From Chengkuizengella sp. SCS-71B (lineage in GTDB: Bacteria > Bacillota > Bacilli > Paenibacillales > KCTC-33759): a DNA stretch of 64,000 nucleotides. The translations under genes were made by a program, and so were the position numbers. The DNA lies in assembly GCF_040100845.1 (NCBI RefSeq), contig NZ_JAZHSH010000001.1, positions 2,026,001-2,090,000 of the forward strand, given 5' to 3'. The notes beneath the pieces are model-generated. The model was not told the DNA's origin. It worked only from the letters and a program-made list of their open reading frames with translations, and ran no database searches. This document shows, piece after piece, positions 1-9,352 of this stretch (position 1 is the first letter of the stretch; each line of letters starts with the position of its first letter).

Positions 1-476
1 TATATGATATAAAAGGTATAAACGAAAGCAAGTTAGATGGAAAAGATGTTAATAAAGTGAAAATTGTAGATACGTGGGAAGAGGCGTATTTACATTCTGA
101 TGTGTTTATCACTTGCACAGTTTCTGATCACAGATATATCAATCTTAAACCGAAGCAGGGAGCAGTGTTATTGAATGTTTCACTACGAGATTATCAGGTG
201 AATGTCATGGAACAAATTGAAACTATTGTTGTAGATGATTGGGAAGAGGTATGTAGAGAAAATACAGATATAGAAAATATGCATCTTGAAAAAGGATTAG
301 AGAAGAAAGATACAATGTCTCTAGTTGAGGTCGTATGTGATCAAGCTCTAACTAAAATAGATCATCATAAAACAATTATGTTTAACCCGATGGGCATGGG
401 TGTTTTTGATATTAGTACAGCGGCTTATTATGTCAATTTAGCAAAAAATAAGGGTATTGGAGTAGTATTAGATTAA
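1..476 (+). CDS. sbnB: SbnB-like 2,3-diaminopropionate biosynthesis dehydrogenase, 3' part
   Basis: The reading frame is open from base 3 (first codons read YDIKGIN) to the stop at 476, so the gene starts before the window. About 157 C-terminal residues are present. The segment matches the ornithine-cyclodeaminase/mu-crystallin family, and specifically SbnB: conserved blocks FITCTVS, LLNVSLRDY, VDDWEEVCRENTDIE and MFNPMGMGVFDI are visible. SbnB oxidises N-(1-amino-1-carboxy-2-ethyl)glutamate to give L-2,3-diaminopropionate, a building block of siderophores and some antibiotics. A GTG at 57 could be mistaken for a start, but the family fold and the upstream open frame argue against it. The partner gene sbnA would lie outside the window, so the product made here is unknown. 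Confidence 0.8.
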   Translation, partial: YDIKGINESKLDGKDVNKVKIVDTWEEAYLHSDVFITCTVSDHRYINLKPKQGAVLLNVSLRDYQVNVMEQIETIVVDDWEEVCRENTDIENMHLEKGLEKKDTMSLVEVVCDQALTKIDHHKTIMFNPMGMGVFDISTAAYYVNLAKNKGIGVVLD

Positions 477-510
477 GTGAGGTTTTTCGTGTATGCATTA
501 GATGATTCAT

Positions 511-542
511 AAAAAAAGTCCTAAGCCCAATCTGGGCTTAGG
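511..542 (-). terminator. Rho-independent terminator of the protease gene
   Basis: A perfect 10-bp stem (CCTAAGCCCA at 520-529 pairing with TGGGCTTAGG at 533-542) with a 3-nt loop is followed, on the minus strand, by a run of seven T (511-517). It lies just beyond the stop of the minus-strand protease and may also stop the plus-strand SbnB-like gene. Confidence 0.8.
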
Positions 543-609
543 GTGTTTATGGATGACTTTTATAATCAATAATTTGAGTTAAACTAGTTAGTTTATTTAA
601 AAACCGTCT

Positions 610-2355
610 TTAATCTATCGTTTGTTCTATCAAAGTGGATGTTGTACTTTGTGCAATTTTGACATCATCTACTCCAGCCTCTACAAGGCTAGGGCTGCCA
701 TTATCTGCCGCTTCAATTTGAAGATAAACATTCTCTCCAGCATAAGCTGATAGATCAAGAGATTGATTGGACCATGCTGCATCCTGATCACTGGAAGTTC
801 CTAATTCCTCAAATAAAGTGACAACACTTCCATTTGAGCGAACGAGATTCATACGAAAGAAATCATCACTATTCGCATTAGAATAATGACTTAAGTAATA
901 GGAGAAAGATAGTGTAAGTGAGCCATTAGCTGGTAATGAAATAGCTGGTGATTGAATAGATGTCACTCCACTATCAATATCATTGACACCTGCAGAACTT
1001 CCTGCACTTCCTTCTGTTACAAGATCATAACTTCCACTTGGTGTTGTTCCAAGTTGTTTAGTTCCACTATAATTTGTAGATTCAGGAATAGCACGCTCCC
1101 ACAAACCTGTTGTAGCAGTATCACTTCCGTTAGGATCTGAAGTCCATCCTTTATTCGTTTCGAAATCATCTTCAAATACTACGGTTGGGTCGGGATCAGG
1201 GATGTCCCCCCCATTTAATGCAAGAAATGCATTCACTCTTCCATGTTTCCAATAAGTGCCTGTACCTGATATAGGTTCTGCTGTACTCTCGATTATATTG
1301 CGAATCTCAACATTTGTTTTTCCTTGGGTTGCAAGTAGAGCTGCTAAACCTGCTACATGTGGTGTAGCCATCGATGTTCCATTAGATGAAACGTAACCTC
1401 CACCTAGTCGAGTAGAAATAATACCTACACCAGGTCCAGCCACATCAACCCATGTACCATAATTGGAACTGGACCATTTATTATCGTTGGAATCAGTAGC
1501 AGCAACGGCCATTGAATTTTGATAGGCGGCTGGGTAATTTTGTACATTCACTCCATCATTACCAGCAGCAGAAATAATAACTGCACCTTTTTCCCAAGCA
1601 TAGTTAACAGCATCTTCAACTGCTGCAGAAAAAGCAGTACTTCCTAGACTTAAATTAATCACATCTGCTCCATTATCAGCAGCAAAAGTAATCCCATCTG
1701 CAACTCCAGCATTCGTTCCTCTACCAAATTCATTTAATACGCGAATAGCCATGATCTTAACATTTGGAGCTACACCAGCAACGCCTACTCCATTATTTGT
1801 AAGTGCTCCGACTGTTCCAGCTACATGAGTGCCATGTCCTTGTTCGTCAGAAGCATCACTGTCGTTATCTATGAAGTCATATCCTGGAATTACTTGTCCT
1901 TGTAAGTCTTCATGGTTTGCTTGAACTCCAGTGTCAAGTACAGCAACGACAACTGATGAACTACCTTGTGTAATTTCCCAAGCCTGCTCAAGATCCATAA
2001 TTTGAGGACCATATTGGTCTGTTGAATAAAGTGGATCGTTTGGAGTGAATAGAGCGTGATATTCAACAATAGGTTCAACATATTCAACATCTGCTCTGTT
2101 TTTATATTGTTTTAAGGCTTTTTCTACCGATTTCCCTTTCACTTTTACAACTTCAAAACCAATTTGTTTATTTTTCTTTAAGACTTCTGCTTTTTCTTCT
2201 TGATGTATTTGTTGCATCATGCTTTTGGAAGTTTTATCTTTGAATTTTACGATGATTGTACTTTCTTCCAAAGTAGTCTCGGCTGAACTAGTAATTGAAA
2301 AAGATAGAATTAGTGCAATTGCCATAAACACAGAAAAAAATCGTTTTAAATTCAT
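610..2355 (-). CDS. Secreted subtilisin-like serine protease (S8) with C-terminal beta-sandwich domain
   Basis: 581 residues. A signal peptide (about 1-25, ending SSA-ET) is followed by an inhibitor I9-type propeptide (about 31-100) and an S8 catalytic domain (about 115-380). The catalytic triad is visible: Asp141 in VAVLDTGV, His174 in GHGTHVAG and Ser328 in GTSMATPHVAG, with oxyanion Asn266 in AAGND. A short D/P-rich linker (DIPDPDP) leads to a C-terminal region (about 393-566) with the look of a MAM/jelly-roll accessory domain (FEDDFETNKGW, then VDDVKIA). It would be secreted and self-processed to hydrolyse extracellular protein. GGAGGGTGAG precedes the ATG. A terminator follows. The exact subfamily (Vpr-, AprE- or thermitase-like) cannot be fixed by eye. 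Confidence 0.93.
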   Translation of the reverse strand: MNLKRFFSVFMAIALILSFSITSSAETTLEESTIIVKFKDKTSKSMMQQIHQEEKAEVLKKNKQIGFEVVKVKGKSVEKALKQYKNRADVEYVEPIVEYHALFTPNDPLYSTDQYGPQIMDLEQAWEITQGSSSVVVAVLDTGVQANHEDLQGQVIPGYDFIDNDSDASDEQGHGTHVAGTVGALTNNGVGVAGVAPNVKIMAIRVLNEFGRGTNAGVADGITFAADNGADVINLSLGSTAFSAAVEDAVNYAWEKGAVIISAAGNDGVNVQNYPAAYQNSMAVAATDSNDNKWSSSNYGTWVDVAGPGVGIISTRLGGGYVSSNGTSMATPHVAGLAALLATQGKTNVEIRNIIESTAEPISGTGTYWKHGRVNAFLALNGGDIPDPDPTVVFEDDFETNKGWTSDPNGSDTATTGLWERAIPESTNYSGTKQLGTTPSGSYDLVTEGSAGSSAGVNDIDSGVTSIQSPAISLPANGSLTLSFSYYLSHYSNANSDDFFRMNLVRSNGSVVTLFEELGTSSDQDAAWSNQSLDLSAYAGENVYLQIEAADNGSPSLVEAGVDDVKIAQSTTSTLIEQTID

Positions 2356-2625
2356 TACTCACCCTCCATTTAGTGTTTTTGCTATAAAAGTCATCCACTA
2401 CAAATTAAATATTACCTTATATTAACAGTAATGTGAATAATTAATATTCAAAAAGTCCATATGAACTACAAAATTAAATCGTTATACACTGATGCTTTAG
2501 TAGATTGAACCAATAAAACATGTAAGTAAAACAATAATGGACTAATAGACTTAGATATTTATGAAATGAGGGTGTGCAAATCTTGTACTAGATTTTCAAT
2601 TGCTAGCGTTATGTAGTATATTTCA

Positions 2626-3465
2626 TTATTTGTATAACAACTTTAAAACTATTTTTTCCCAGATGTGCCAAGGAAGTATTCTTTTTACGAGATGATTTAG
2701 TTTAACTCCTTTACCTACAGCATAACGCAGTTTTGGATTAGGTGTCTTAGCTGCAAATGCGATAAGTTTAGCAACGTCTTTTGGATTTCCTAAGTTTTTT
2801 TCTTCATTTTTTAATCTTGTTTGGATTTTTTTCATAAATTCGTTGTAGATTGAATTGTTTTTTAATGATTCAACCTCTGATATACTACTGCTCCAAATAT
2901 TCGTATCATAAGATCCAGGCTCTATTAAAATAACATCAATGCCAAAAGGTTTTAATTCTAATCGAAGTGATTCACTAAACCCTTCTAAGGCATGTTTTGA
3001 TGCTGCGTATGCAGATAGAGAAGGAAATCCTATTAAACCCGAAATACTGCTCATATTAATAATCCGTCCAGATTTTTGCCTTCTCATTATAGGAATGACA
3101 GCTTGGGAAACGGCTATAACTCCTAAAACATTCGTATCAAATTGTTTTCTATATTTTTCAACGGTTACGTCTTCAGTAAAACCACCTTGAGCGAAACCTG
3201 CATTGTTCACTAGAACTTGAATGTTATTGTAGCCATTTAATTTATGCTTAAAATTATTTAAATCCTCAGAGGAGGTTACATCTAATTTTATAATATCCAC
3301 GTTTTGGATTGAATTTAGTTTGATTAATTCGTTCTCTAATAATTTAACCTTCTCTATGTTACGCATCGTTGCGATGACATGATAATCTGATTGTGCTAAT
3401 TCTAATACAGTCATTAATCCAAAACCACTGGAGGCTCCAGTTACTATTGCTTGTTTTGCTTTCAA
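2626..3465 (-). CDS. Short-chain dehydrogenase/reductase (SDR family)
   Basis: A 279-residue classical SDR. Visible motifs are the Rossmann TGASSGFG near the N-terminus, NNAG, the catalytic Ser in MSSISG and YAASK (Tyr and Lys of the catalytic tetrad). The frame extends upstream to 3582, but those 39 extra residues do not look like an SDR. A TTG at 3465, preceded by AGAGGTGG at 5-7 nt spacing, gives the normal family start just before KAKQAIVTG. It is an NAD(P)H-dependent oxidoreductase of unknown substrate, and the C-terminal third (EPGSYDTNIW) is typical of broad-substrate bacterial SDRs. It is monocistronic on the minus strand with about 270 bp to the protease start. Confidence 0.88.
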   Translation of the reverse strand: MKAKQAIVTGASSGFGLMTVLELAQSDYHVIATMRNIEKVKLLENELIKLNSIQNVDIIKLDVTSSEDLNNFKHKLNGYNNIQVLVNNAGFAQGGFTEDVTVEKYRKQFDTNVLGVIAVSQAVIPIMRRQKSGRIINMSSISGLIGFPSLSAYAASKHALEGFSESLRLELKPFGIDVILIEPGSYDTNIWSSSISEVESLKNNSIYNEFMKKIQTRLKNEEKNLGNPKDVAKLIAFAAKTPNPKLRYAVGKGVKLNHLVKRILPWHIWEKIVLKLLYK

Positions 3466-3631
3466 AACTTCCACCTCTTCTTCAATAGAAATACAAAAAA
3501 ACTCCCTAATGATAAGGATATCACAAGGGAGCCGAGCTAAGCTATACAACAGATTGTTTTGTCCTAACTTGTTATAAAACACTTAATATATTGTTAAATG
3601 GCAGATTGTACGGTAGAATTTGACTTATAGT

Positions 3632-3719
3632 CCACCTCTATAGATGGCTTCTCCTTAATCAGGTGGAGTAGAGTCTCCATCTGATTTTACGAAGTTTAAG
3701 CTTTGCTTAAACGAGATCA
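3632..3719 (+). repeat. Dispersed three-hairpin repeat, copy A
   Basis: Non-coding unit with three successive hairpin-forming blocks: CCACCTCTATAGATGG, then CAGGTGGAG/CTCCATCTG (3659-3682), then GTTTAAGC/GCTTAAAC (3694-3712). The same order of blocks appears inverted at 26539-26631, and the first half appears at 6261-6304. It lies directly upstream of the pilin-like gene at 3741. It could be a MITE-like element or a structured RNA; no known family is recognised. Confidence 0.7.
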
Positions 3720-3740
3720 CTAAATTGAAATGGAGAGACA

Positions 3741-5246
3741 ATGATGAGTTTCTTTAAAAATGAGAAGGGTGCAGTTATTATTTATATTTTAATTATTTCT
3801 GCTTTTTTAATGCTCATTACTCCTATCTTATTTGATATGATGATTTCAACCATGAAAATGGATGGTAGAAATGAGGACTTAAAACTCATTACTTTGTCAA
3901 CAGTTAGTGGAATGGAGACGTTTCTTGAATACGTTGAAGATGTAAAAGATGATTTAGTTAGTATAGAAGATTTATATGAATTTGATGAAAGTAGTGGTCA
4001 AGAAGATCTTAGATATCCTGGGTATACAGATCATCAAGGAATTGATATCTTACTTCCTAATGGAAAAAAAGCAAAATATATAATGGATATTGAAAAAAAA
4101 TCTGAGTCAAATGATTCTAACGAAATATATTACGAGGTTATCGTTTCAACAAGTATAGGAAGTGGAGCAGCAAAACAAGACAAAACCATTACATATAAAA
4201 TGAATGATAGTGGGGGAGGTTCCGGAGGTGGGGATGGGGAGCCAAATATTCCAGAAGACGTTAATGATGATGTTGAAGAAAATGTGAATATAGGATTGAA
4301 ATACATTCTTGGAGAGAATAGCAACGCAAAGTTCCTCAAACAAACGGAGTTCTGGTTTGATGTTGAAGATGAGAATTATCGATTTGTTGAATATCATTAT
4401 ATTACTGATGATCACGACAATCGCACAGTGGAATCTCCAATTAATACGAATAATTCGGTTTATTGTTATATAAATACAAGTATTGAATGTAATGATGTAA
4501 ATGTTGATCATACCATTACTACAAACGCAGGTAACTTAGCGATCATTCAATATAAGATCGTTACACAAACTATAGAACAATTTCATGACGGTAAACAGCT
4601 GGAGTCGCCCTGGATCACACCTTTTGGCGTCTCGTTTAATAGTAGTAGTGAAATGTATGTTTGGTTTACACCAGATGAATTTACTATCGCAGGTGACCCT
4701 AACTTTGAATATGTCAAATTTAAATATAGTATATCAGGTGATAATAATGAAATTACTTTAGAATACAATAAAGATACAGGTAAATATGATACTACTATAA
4801 CGTTAAATAACACAATTAATAGATTAGATTATCAATTTGAATTTGAAATTGATAAAACCTACAATACTCAATCCATAGATGTACCTGTTCATGGTATTGA
4901 ACTCAGTGAAGATAAAAAGGAAGCTATTATATGGTATATTCCTGACGATAAAATAAATAAGTATAAAAAAGTTCAAGTTGAGACTATTTTACCTAGGCAA
5001 ACACCACCATTAGAAATGCAGTATGAAGAAGATACGGAAAGATTTGAAGCTACCTATTCTCTACCACCAATAAGTGAAAACGGTACTACTGTAAAACAAT
5101 CAATATCGTTAATTCAATACTATATCTTAATAGATAAAAATAAAAATAATAATAATGAGAATAAAATTGAACGAAGTTATTGGAATACATTTTGGGATCC
5201 TGATATCGTAAATCGAGAAGCAATCTATTTCGAAAGAATGAACTGA
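3741..5246 (+). CDS. Large pilin-like (PilX-type) membrane-anchored protein of the pilus locus
   Basis: 501 residues. The N-terminus carries a short basic leader (FFKNEKGA) followed by a hydrophobic helix (about residues 11-32, VIIYILIISAFLMLI). This resembles the PilX/PulK-type minor pilins that lack the strict GFTLVE signal. A Gly-rich linker (about 154-166) separates a first extracellular segment from two or more beta-rich repeats (about 180-490) with similar blocks (WITPFGVSF, EMYVWFTPDEF and EAIIWYIPDD). The product is probably exposed on the outside face. GGAGAG precedes the ATG, and a terminator follows. Convergent to two prepilin genes, it probably belongs to the pilus system. The exact role (adhesin or tip subunit) is inferred. 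Confidence 0.6.
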   Translation: MMSFFKNEKGAVIIYILIISAFLMLITPILFDMMISTMKMDGRNEDLKLITLSTVSGMETFLEYVEDVKDDLVSIEDLYEFDESSGQEDLRYPGYTDHQGIDILLPNGKKAKYIMDIEKKSESNDSNEIYYEVIVSTSIGSGAAKQDKTITYKMNDSGGGSGGGDGEPNIPEDVNDDVEENVNIGLKYILGENSNAKFLKQTEFWFDVEDENYRFVEYHYITDDHDNRTVESPINTNNSVYCYINTSIECNDVNVDHTITTNAGNLAIIQYKIVTQTIEQFHDGKQLESPWITPFGVSFNSSSEMYVWFTPDEFTIAGDPNFEYVKFKYSISGDNNEITLEYNKDTGKYDTTITLNNTINRLDYQFEFEIDKTYNTQSIDVPVHGIELSEDKKEAIIWYIPDDKINKYKKVQVETILPRQTPPLEMQYEEDTERFEATYSLPPISENGTTVKQSISLIQYYILIDKNKNNNNENKIERSYWNTFWDPDIVNREAIYFERMN

Positions 5247-5253
5247 TATAAAT

Positions 5254-5277
5254 AAAAAGCCATTTGAGGCTTTTTTG
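5254..5277. terminator. Bidirectional terminator between convergent pilin genes
   Basis: AAAAAGCC (5254-5261) pairs with GGCTTTTT (5268-5275) around a 6-nt loop. T-runs lie on both sides in the respective orientations, between the convergent genes ending at 5246 and 5290. Confidence 0.75.
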
Positions 5278-5289
5278 TTTATCTATATT

Positions 5290-5805
5290 TTAAAAATCAA
5301 ATATTTTTATAGATGCATTTTTTTTAATATGGTCAAATTCAATTGAAAAATGAACTAAATTCTGTCCTGACATAGACACTTGGAAATCCTCTACGTTATC
5401 TGCTAAGAGCATTTTCGTTTCATAAGCACTTTCTGCTAAATCATATGATCTAAATTCATCATCACTAATATTTAACTCGTAAAGAGCTAATGATTCATCC
5501 TCAAACTTAATCGATTTATAGGGAGAATTACCTGATCCCCCAGCTGTTTGTATCCTTACTTCTTCTGTATATAGATTATTGTTTAAAGTAAATACATCAA
5601 TGGAGTCTGTGACATATTTAGAAATGATAGTCATCGTTAATTCAGCATTTGCATCATTTGAATATTTTTCAACAGAATTTTCCCAGAATAAATGAGTAGA
5701 AGAAAATAACATAAAGCCTAATGTGGCAATAACAGAGATCAGAACAACTGCGGCTAGCAATTCTACTAATGTAAAACCTTCTTCTCTTTTAACCCATTTA
5801 ATCAT
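5290..5805 (-). CDS. Prepilin-type minor pilin (PulJ/ComGF-like)
   Basis: 171 residues. It has a textbook class III signal: a short basic leader MIKWVKREEG, then FTLVELLAAVVLISVIATL, with cleavage expected between G10 and F11 by the peptidase PilD encoded at 11020. Glu5 of the mature protein is present. The rest is a beta-rich head without cysteines. It probably initiates or caps the pilus as a minor pilin. Its start overlaps the end of the upstream prepilin gene by 8 nt, so the two are translationally coupled. Confidence 0.82.
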   Translation of the reverse strand: MIKWVKREEGFTLVELLAAVVLISVIATLGFMLFSSTHLFWENSVEKYSNDANAELTMTIISKYVTDSIDVFTLNNNLYTEEVRIQTAGGSGNSPYKSIKFEDESLALYELNISDDEFRSYDLAESAYETKMLLADNVEDFQVSMSGQNLVHFSIEFDHIKKNASIKIFDF

Positions 5806-6229
5806 ATCTCACCTCCCAAGAAACATAAACAGTTGCAATCTGGGTATCATTATCGTAAAGAAAAGTATACATCGTAACTTCCGTTAAATCGTTTTCGCCT
5901 AAATCCAATTCATATTGCTCATTCTTATCCCTAAAATCAATCGAATCAGTAACAATTTCATAAGAAAAGACAGTTTCATTTATCTCTTCTTCGCCGTTCC
6001 TAGGATAGCTAGAGTCATATCTTAATTCATTTAAAACTTTTTCTGCCACTTGTAGTGCGTCTGTTTTATGGTCTTGTTTGAGATCTACTTTGAGGTAGGT
6101 TTGAGACAAGGTTGTAAAGGAAATGAAAACTATGGAAATAATTGCAATACATCCAATGACTTCCACCATGCTTAGGCCATTTTGACTAGTTATTATCTTT
6201 TTCCACTTTATTAAATTCATTAGTCTCAT
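5798..6229 (-). CDS. Prepilin-type minor pilin (PilV-like)
   Basis: 143 residues. A leader ending SQNG is followed by LSMVEVIGCIAIISIVFISF, the N-terminal helix of type IV pilins, with Glu5 retained. The residue after the cleavage Gly is Leu instead of Phe. The first ATG (6229) is preceded by AGGATG; a second ATG three codons later has GGGATGAG before it, so the start is uncertain by 9 nt. It is first gene of a minus-strand pair with the pilin at 5290. The pair diverges from pilB, and the 350-bp space between contains repeat copy B. Confidence 0.75.
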   Translation of the reverse strand: MRLMNLIKWKKIITSQNGLSMVEVIGCIAIISIVFISFTTLSQTYLKVDLKQDHKTDALQVAEKVLNELRYDSSYPRNGEEEINETVFSYEIVTDSIDFRDKNEQYELDLGENDLTEVTMYTFLYDNDTQIATVYVSWEVRYD

Positions 6230-6260
6230 CCCATTTCATCCTATGATTTTTAGAGTTAAG

Positions 6261-6304
6261 ACACCCACCTCTATAGGGCTTTTTCCTAATCAAGTGGAGT
6301 AGAT
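6261..6304 (+). repeat. Dispersed three-hairpin repeat, truncated copy B
   Basis: Left half of the repeat seen at 3632 and 26539: ACACCCACCTCTATAGGG followed by CAAGTGGAGTAGA. The second arm of the middle hairpin and the GTTTAAGC hairpin are missing. Confidence 0.6.
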
Positions 6305-6437
6305 GAATATATAGAACATTTTATTACTATCTTAATAAAAAAAATGATAGGAATCCATTAAAAAATTTAACAAATTGATAAATTTAAAAGTTTTTAACAG
6401 TAAATGTAAACTTTCAGGCTACAAATATGCTATTTTG

Positions 6438-6446
6438 TGATATACT
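6438..6446 (+). promoter_or_regulatory. Possible extended -10 promoter of the pil operon
   Basis: TGATATACT is an extended -10 hexamer (TGn-TATACT) in the 350-bp AT-rich gap before pilB. No convincing -35 is seen 17 bp upstream. Apart from repeat copy B, nothing else recognisable lies in 6230-6579. Confidence 0.35.
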
Positions 6447-6579
6447 GATTCAAATAGGACTTTATTCCCTGTTTTTCACAATGTTTAGTTGAAAATACCT
6501 ATAAACATAGTAATTTATTCCCTTCTAGTTTTTTATTTACTTAATAATTTTATTTTGTAATGGGGGGCTGGAACATTTA

Positions 6580-8247
6580 ATGGCACTTACCAAAAAGAGG
6601 CTTGGAGACTTGCTGGTAGATTCAGGTTTGATCACGGATGAACAACTTAAGCAATCTCTAACTGAACAAAAAGATTCTAACCTTAAACTTGGTGATTTAT
6701 TAATACATAAAGGAATTATAACAGAGCTACAATTGATTCAAGCATTGGAATTTCAACTAGGCATTCCTCATATTACTCTAGCTACATATGAGATAGACAT
6801 GAATTTAATAAATCTCATATCTGAACAAATTGCAAAAAAATACCAAGTTATTCCTATTCGAAAAAATGGTAATAAACTTTTATTAGCTATGGTTGATCCC
6901 CTAGATTTTTTCGCAATCGAAGATTTACGTTTGTTAACAGGGTTTATGATTGAACCTGCATTAATTACAAAGGATGAATTACAAAGTGCTATAGCAAGTT
7001 TATACGGCTTACATGAATCTATGAATCAAGTCATCAAAGATGTGAAAAATGATTTCGAAGAAATTAATGAAAGCGAAATCACAGATAAAGATTCACCTGT
7101 TGTTCGATTAGTGAATGAAATGATAGAACAAGCTGTACAACTTCGTGTTAGTGATATACATGTTGATTCTATGGAAAATCGCATTTTGATTCGTTATCGT
7201 ATTGACGGTGTTTTACGTACGGAGAGAGTTTTACCTAAAAACGTACAAGCTATTATGATAGCAAGATTAAAAATAATGGCGAATTTAAATATTGCTGAAC
7301 GTAGACATCCCCAAGATGGGCGAATCATGGTAAATATAGCATTTAAAAAGGTAGATATTAGAGTGGCTACATTACCTACAATACATGGTGAAAAAATAGT
7401 GCTTCGAATCTTGAATTTTAGCCATAGTGTTAAAGAAATTAATAATTTGTATTTGAATGAAAGCAATCTTCAAATTTTTAGAGAGATGTTAGATCGACCT
7501 CATGGTATGATTCTGGTCACAGGTCCAACTGGAAGTGGAAAAACGACAACGTTGTACTCTGCACTACAGCATTTAAATCATGAAGAATCTAACATTATTA
7601 CAATTGAAGATCCAGTTGAATACCAATTAGAAGGAATAAACCAAGTTCAGGTGAATTCACAAACTGGCTTATCTTTTAGTAAAGGTTTACGTTCTATTCT
7701 AAGACAAGATCCAAATATTGTGATGGTTGGTGAGATTAGAGATATTGAAACGATTGATATTGCTATTCGAGCCTCTCTTACAGGTCATTTGGTTTTTTCA
7801 ACGATACATACAAATAGCGCAATTAGTACAATTGCTAGATTAAGAGAAATGGGTGTTGAGCCTTATTTAATATCATCTTCTCTTATAGGTATCGTTTCAC
7901 AGCGTTTGGTCAGACAAATCTGTCAGCAATGCAAGGTTTCATATGTTCCAAGTGAACAGGAAAATATTTTTTTATCAGAACATGGTGTATTTGTGAAAGT
8001 TCTATATAAAGGAAAAGGTTGTGGTGTATGTAATCGTACAGGTTATCGAGGCAGAATTGGGATTCACGAAATATTGTGGATTGATCATCAAATGAGAACA
8101 TTAATATTAGAAAATGCAAACAGTGAAGAATTTAGACAATGTGCGACGAAAAATGGCTTTATTTCTATTTTTGAAGATGGTTTGCAAAAAGTGAATCAAG
8201 GTTTAACAACTTTGCAAGAAGTGATAAAGGAAATATCTATAGATTAA
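6580..8247 (+). CDS. pilB: Type IV pilus assembly ATPase PilB
   Basis: 555 residues, usual for PilB/GspE. The N-terminal MshEN-type domain (about 1-140) has the repeated RLGDLLVDSGLIT-like segments. The ATPase core holds Walker A GPTGSGKT (315-322), an Asp box (TIEDPVEYQ), Walker B MVGEIRD and His boxes. Near the C-terminus the tetracysteine zinc motif of extension ATPases is present (CQQC and CGVC). It is a cytoplasmic motor that drives pilus polymerisation on the platform PilC. GGGGGG lies upstream of the ATG with a rather long spacer. It is the first gene of an eight-gene operon ending at 13987. Confidence 0.95.
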   Translation: MALTKKRLGDLLVDSGLITDEQLKQSLTEQKDSNLKLGDLLIHKGIITELQLIQALEFQLGIPHITLATYEIDMNLINLISEQIAKKYQVIPIRKNGNKLLLAMVDPLDFFAIEDLRLLTGFMIEPALITKDELQSAIASLYGLHESMNQVIKDVKNDFEEINESEITDKDSPVVRLVNEMIEQAVQLRVSDIHVDSMENRILIRYRIDGVLRTERVLPKNVQAIMIARLKIMANLNIAERRHPQDGRIMVNIAFKKVDIRVATLPTIHGEKIVLRILNFSHSVKEINNLYLNESNLQIFREMLDRPHGMILVTGPTGSGKTTTLYSALQHLNHEESNIITIEDPVEYQLEGINQVQVNSQTGLSFSKGLRSILRQDPNIVMVGEIRDIETIDIAIRASLTGHLVFSTIHTNSAISTIARLREMGVEPYLISSSLIGIVSQRLVRQICQQCKVSYVPSEQENIFLSEHGVFVKVLYKGKGCGVCNRTGYRGRIGIHEILWIDHQMRTLILENANSEEFRQCATKNGFISIFEDGLQKVNQGLTTLQEVIKEISID

Positions 8248-8278
8248 ACAATTTTAATAACAAGAAAGGAGAGATTGA

Positions 8279-9352
8279 ATGTGTGAGGAAATAAAAAAAG
8301 AATTTGAAGTTCTATTAAAGAAAGCTTTTGAAGCAGGTGCATCTGATTTGCATTTTACGGTAAGGTCACCACCGATAATACGTATAAATGGGGTGCTAAA
8401 ACCACTCGACACAGCTGTTCTTAAGCCATCACAAACAGAGGATTATGCAAAATCCATCTTAACAGAAGCATTATACGAATCTTTTGAACAGAATGGTGAA
8501 GTTGATTTCTCAATTAGTGTACCTAGTATTTCTCGCTTTCGGGTAAATGTTTATCGACAAAGGAATTTAGTTAGTATTGCTGCAAGAATTGTTCCTACGA
8601 ATATTCCTACACTTGTAGAATTGAAGTTACCTCTTGTCTTATCCGAACTATCAAAAAAAAACCATGGTCTAGTATTAGTTACCGGTCCAACTGGGAGTGG
8701 GAAATCATCGACTTTAGCAGCTATGATTGATTATATCAATCAAAACGAACGTAAACATATCATTACATTAGAGGATCCGATAGAATATCTCCACTCACAT
8801 GGGAAAAGTATGATTGACCAGCGAGAAATTGGCTCAGATACCAAGAACTTTACTTCAGGACTGCGAGCAGCATTAAGGCAAGATCCTGATGTTCTGTTAG
8901 TAGGGGAAATGAGAGATTCTGAAACGATCAGTACAGCTATAACAGCTGCAGAAACTGGGCATCTTGTTTTAGCAACACTACATACCATTGATGCAATGCA
9001 AACTATTGATCGAATTGTTGATTCTTTCCCTAGCTCACAACAAGCTCAAATTCGAATTCAACTTTCTCTAGTTTTAGAAGGTGTTGTCTCACAAAGGTTA
9101 TTATCTAATAAATCAGGTCAAGGCAGAGTTTGTGCAACAGAAGTATTAATTAATACACATGCTGTTGCTAATCTTATTCGAAATGAAAAAGTGCATCAGT
9201 TGAAAAGCATTATGCAAACCAACAGCATGATAGGTATGCATACGATGGAAATGAGTTTGAAAGAACTACTTAGGAAAAATTTAATTGATGAAAAAACCGC
9301 TAAAACATACCTCTCGGAGGGAATTGGTTCGGATGCCTCAATACGAATATAG
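8279..9352 (+). CDS. pilT: Pilus retraction ATPase PilT
   Basis: 357 residues, typical PilT length. Motifs are GASDLHF near the N-terminus, Walker A GPTGSGKS (136-143), Asp box LEDPIEY, Walker B LVGEMRD and the His box with LATLHT. Unlike PilB, it has no tetracysteine. PilT depolymerises the pilus and powers twitching or DNA uptake. An AAGGAG site lies 6-7 nt before the ATG. The end overlaps the pilC start by 20 nt. Its presence suggests a retractile pilus. Confidence 0.95.
   Translation: MCEEIKKEFEVLLKKAFEAGASDLHFTVRSPPIIRINGVLKPLDTAVLKPSQTEDYAKSILTEALYESFEQNGEVDFSISVPSISRFRVNVYRQRNLVSIAARIVPTNIPTLVELKLPLVLSELSKKNHGLVLVTGPTGSGKSSTLAAMIDYINQNERKHIITLEDPIEYLHSHGKSMIDQREIGSDTKNFTSGLRAALRQDPDVLLVGEMRDSETISTAITAAETGHLVLATLHTIDAMQTIDRIVDSFPSSQQAQIRIQLSLVLEGVVSQRLLSNKSGQGRVCATEVLINTHAVANLIRNEKVHQLKSIMQTNSMIGMHTMEMSLKELLRKNLIDEKTAKTYLSEGIGSDASIRI

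Noticed and set aside
952..1140. 62-residue Cys-rich plus-strand frame
   Set aside because: Antisense of the protease gene; the composition is an artefact of the opposite codons.
3466..3582. N-terminal 39-residue extension of the SDR protein
   Set aside because: A TTG with a strong ribosome site gives the usual family start; the extension has no conserved feature.
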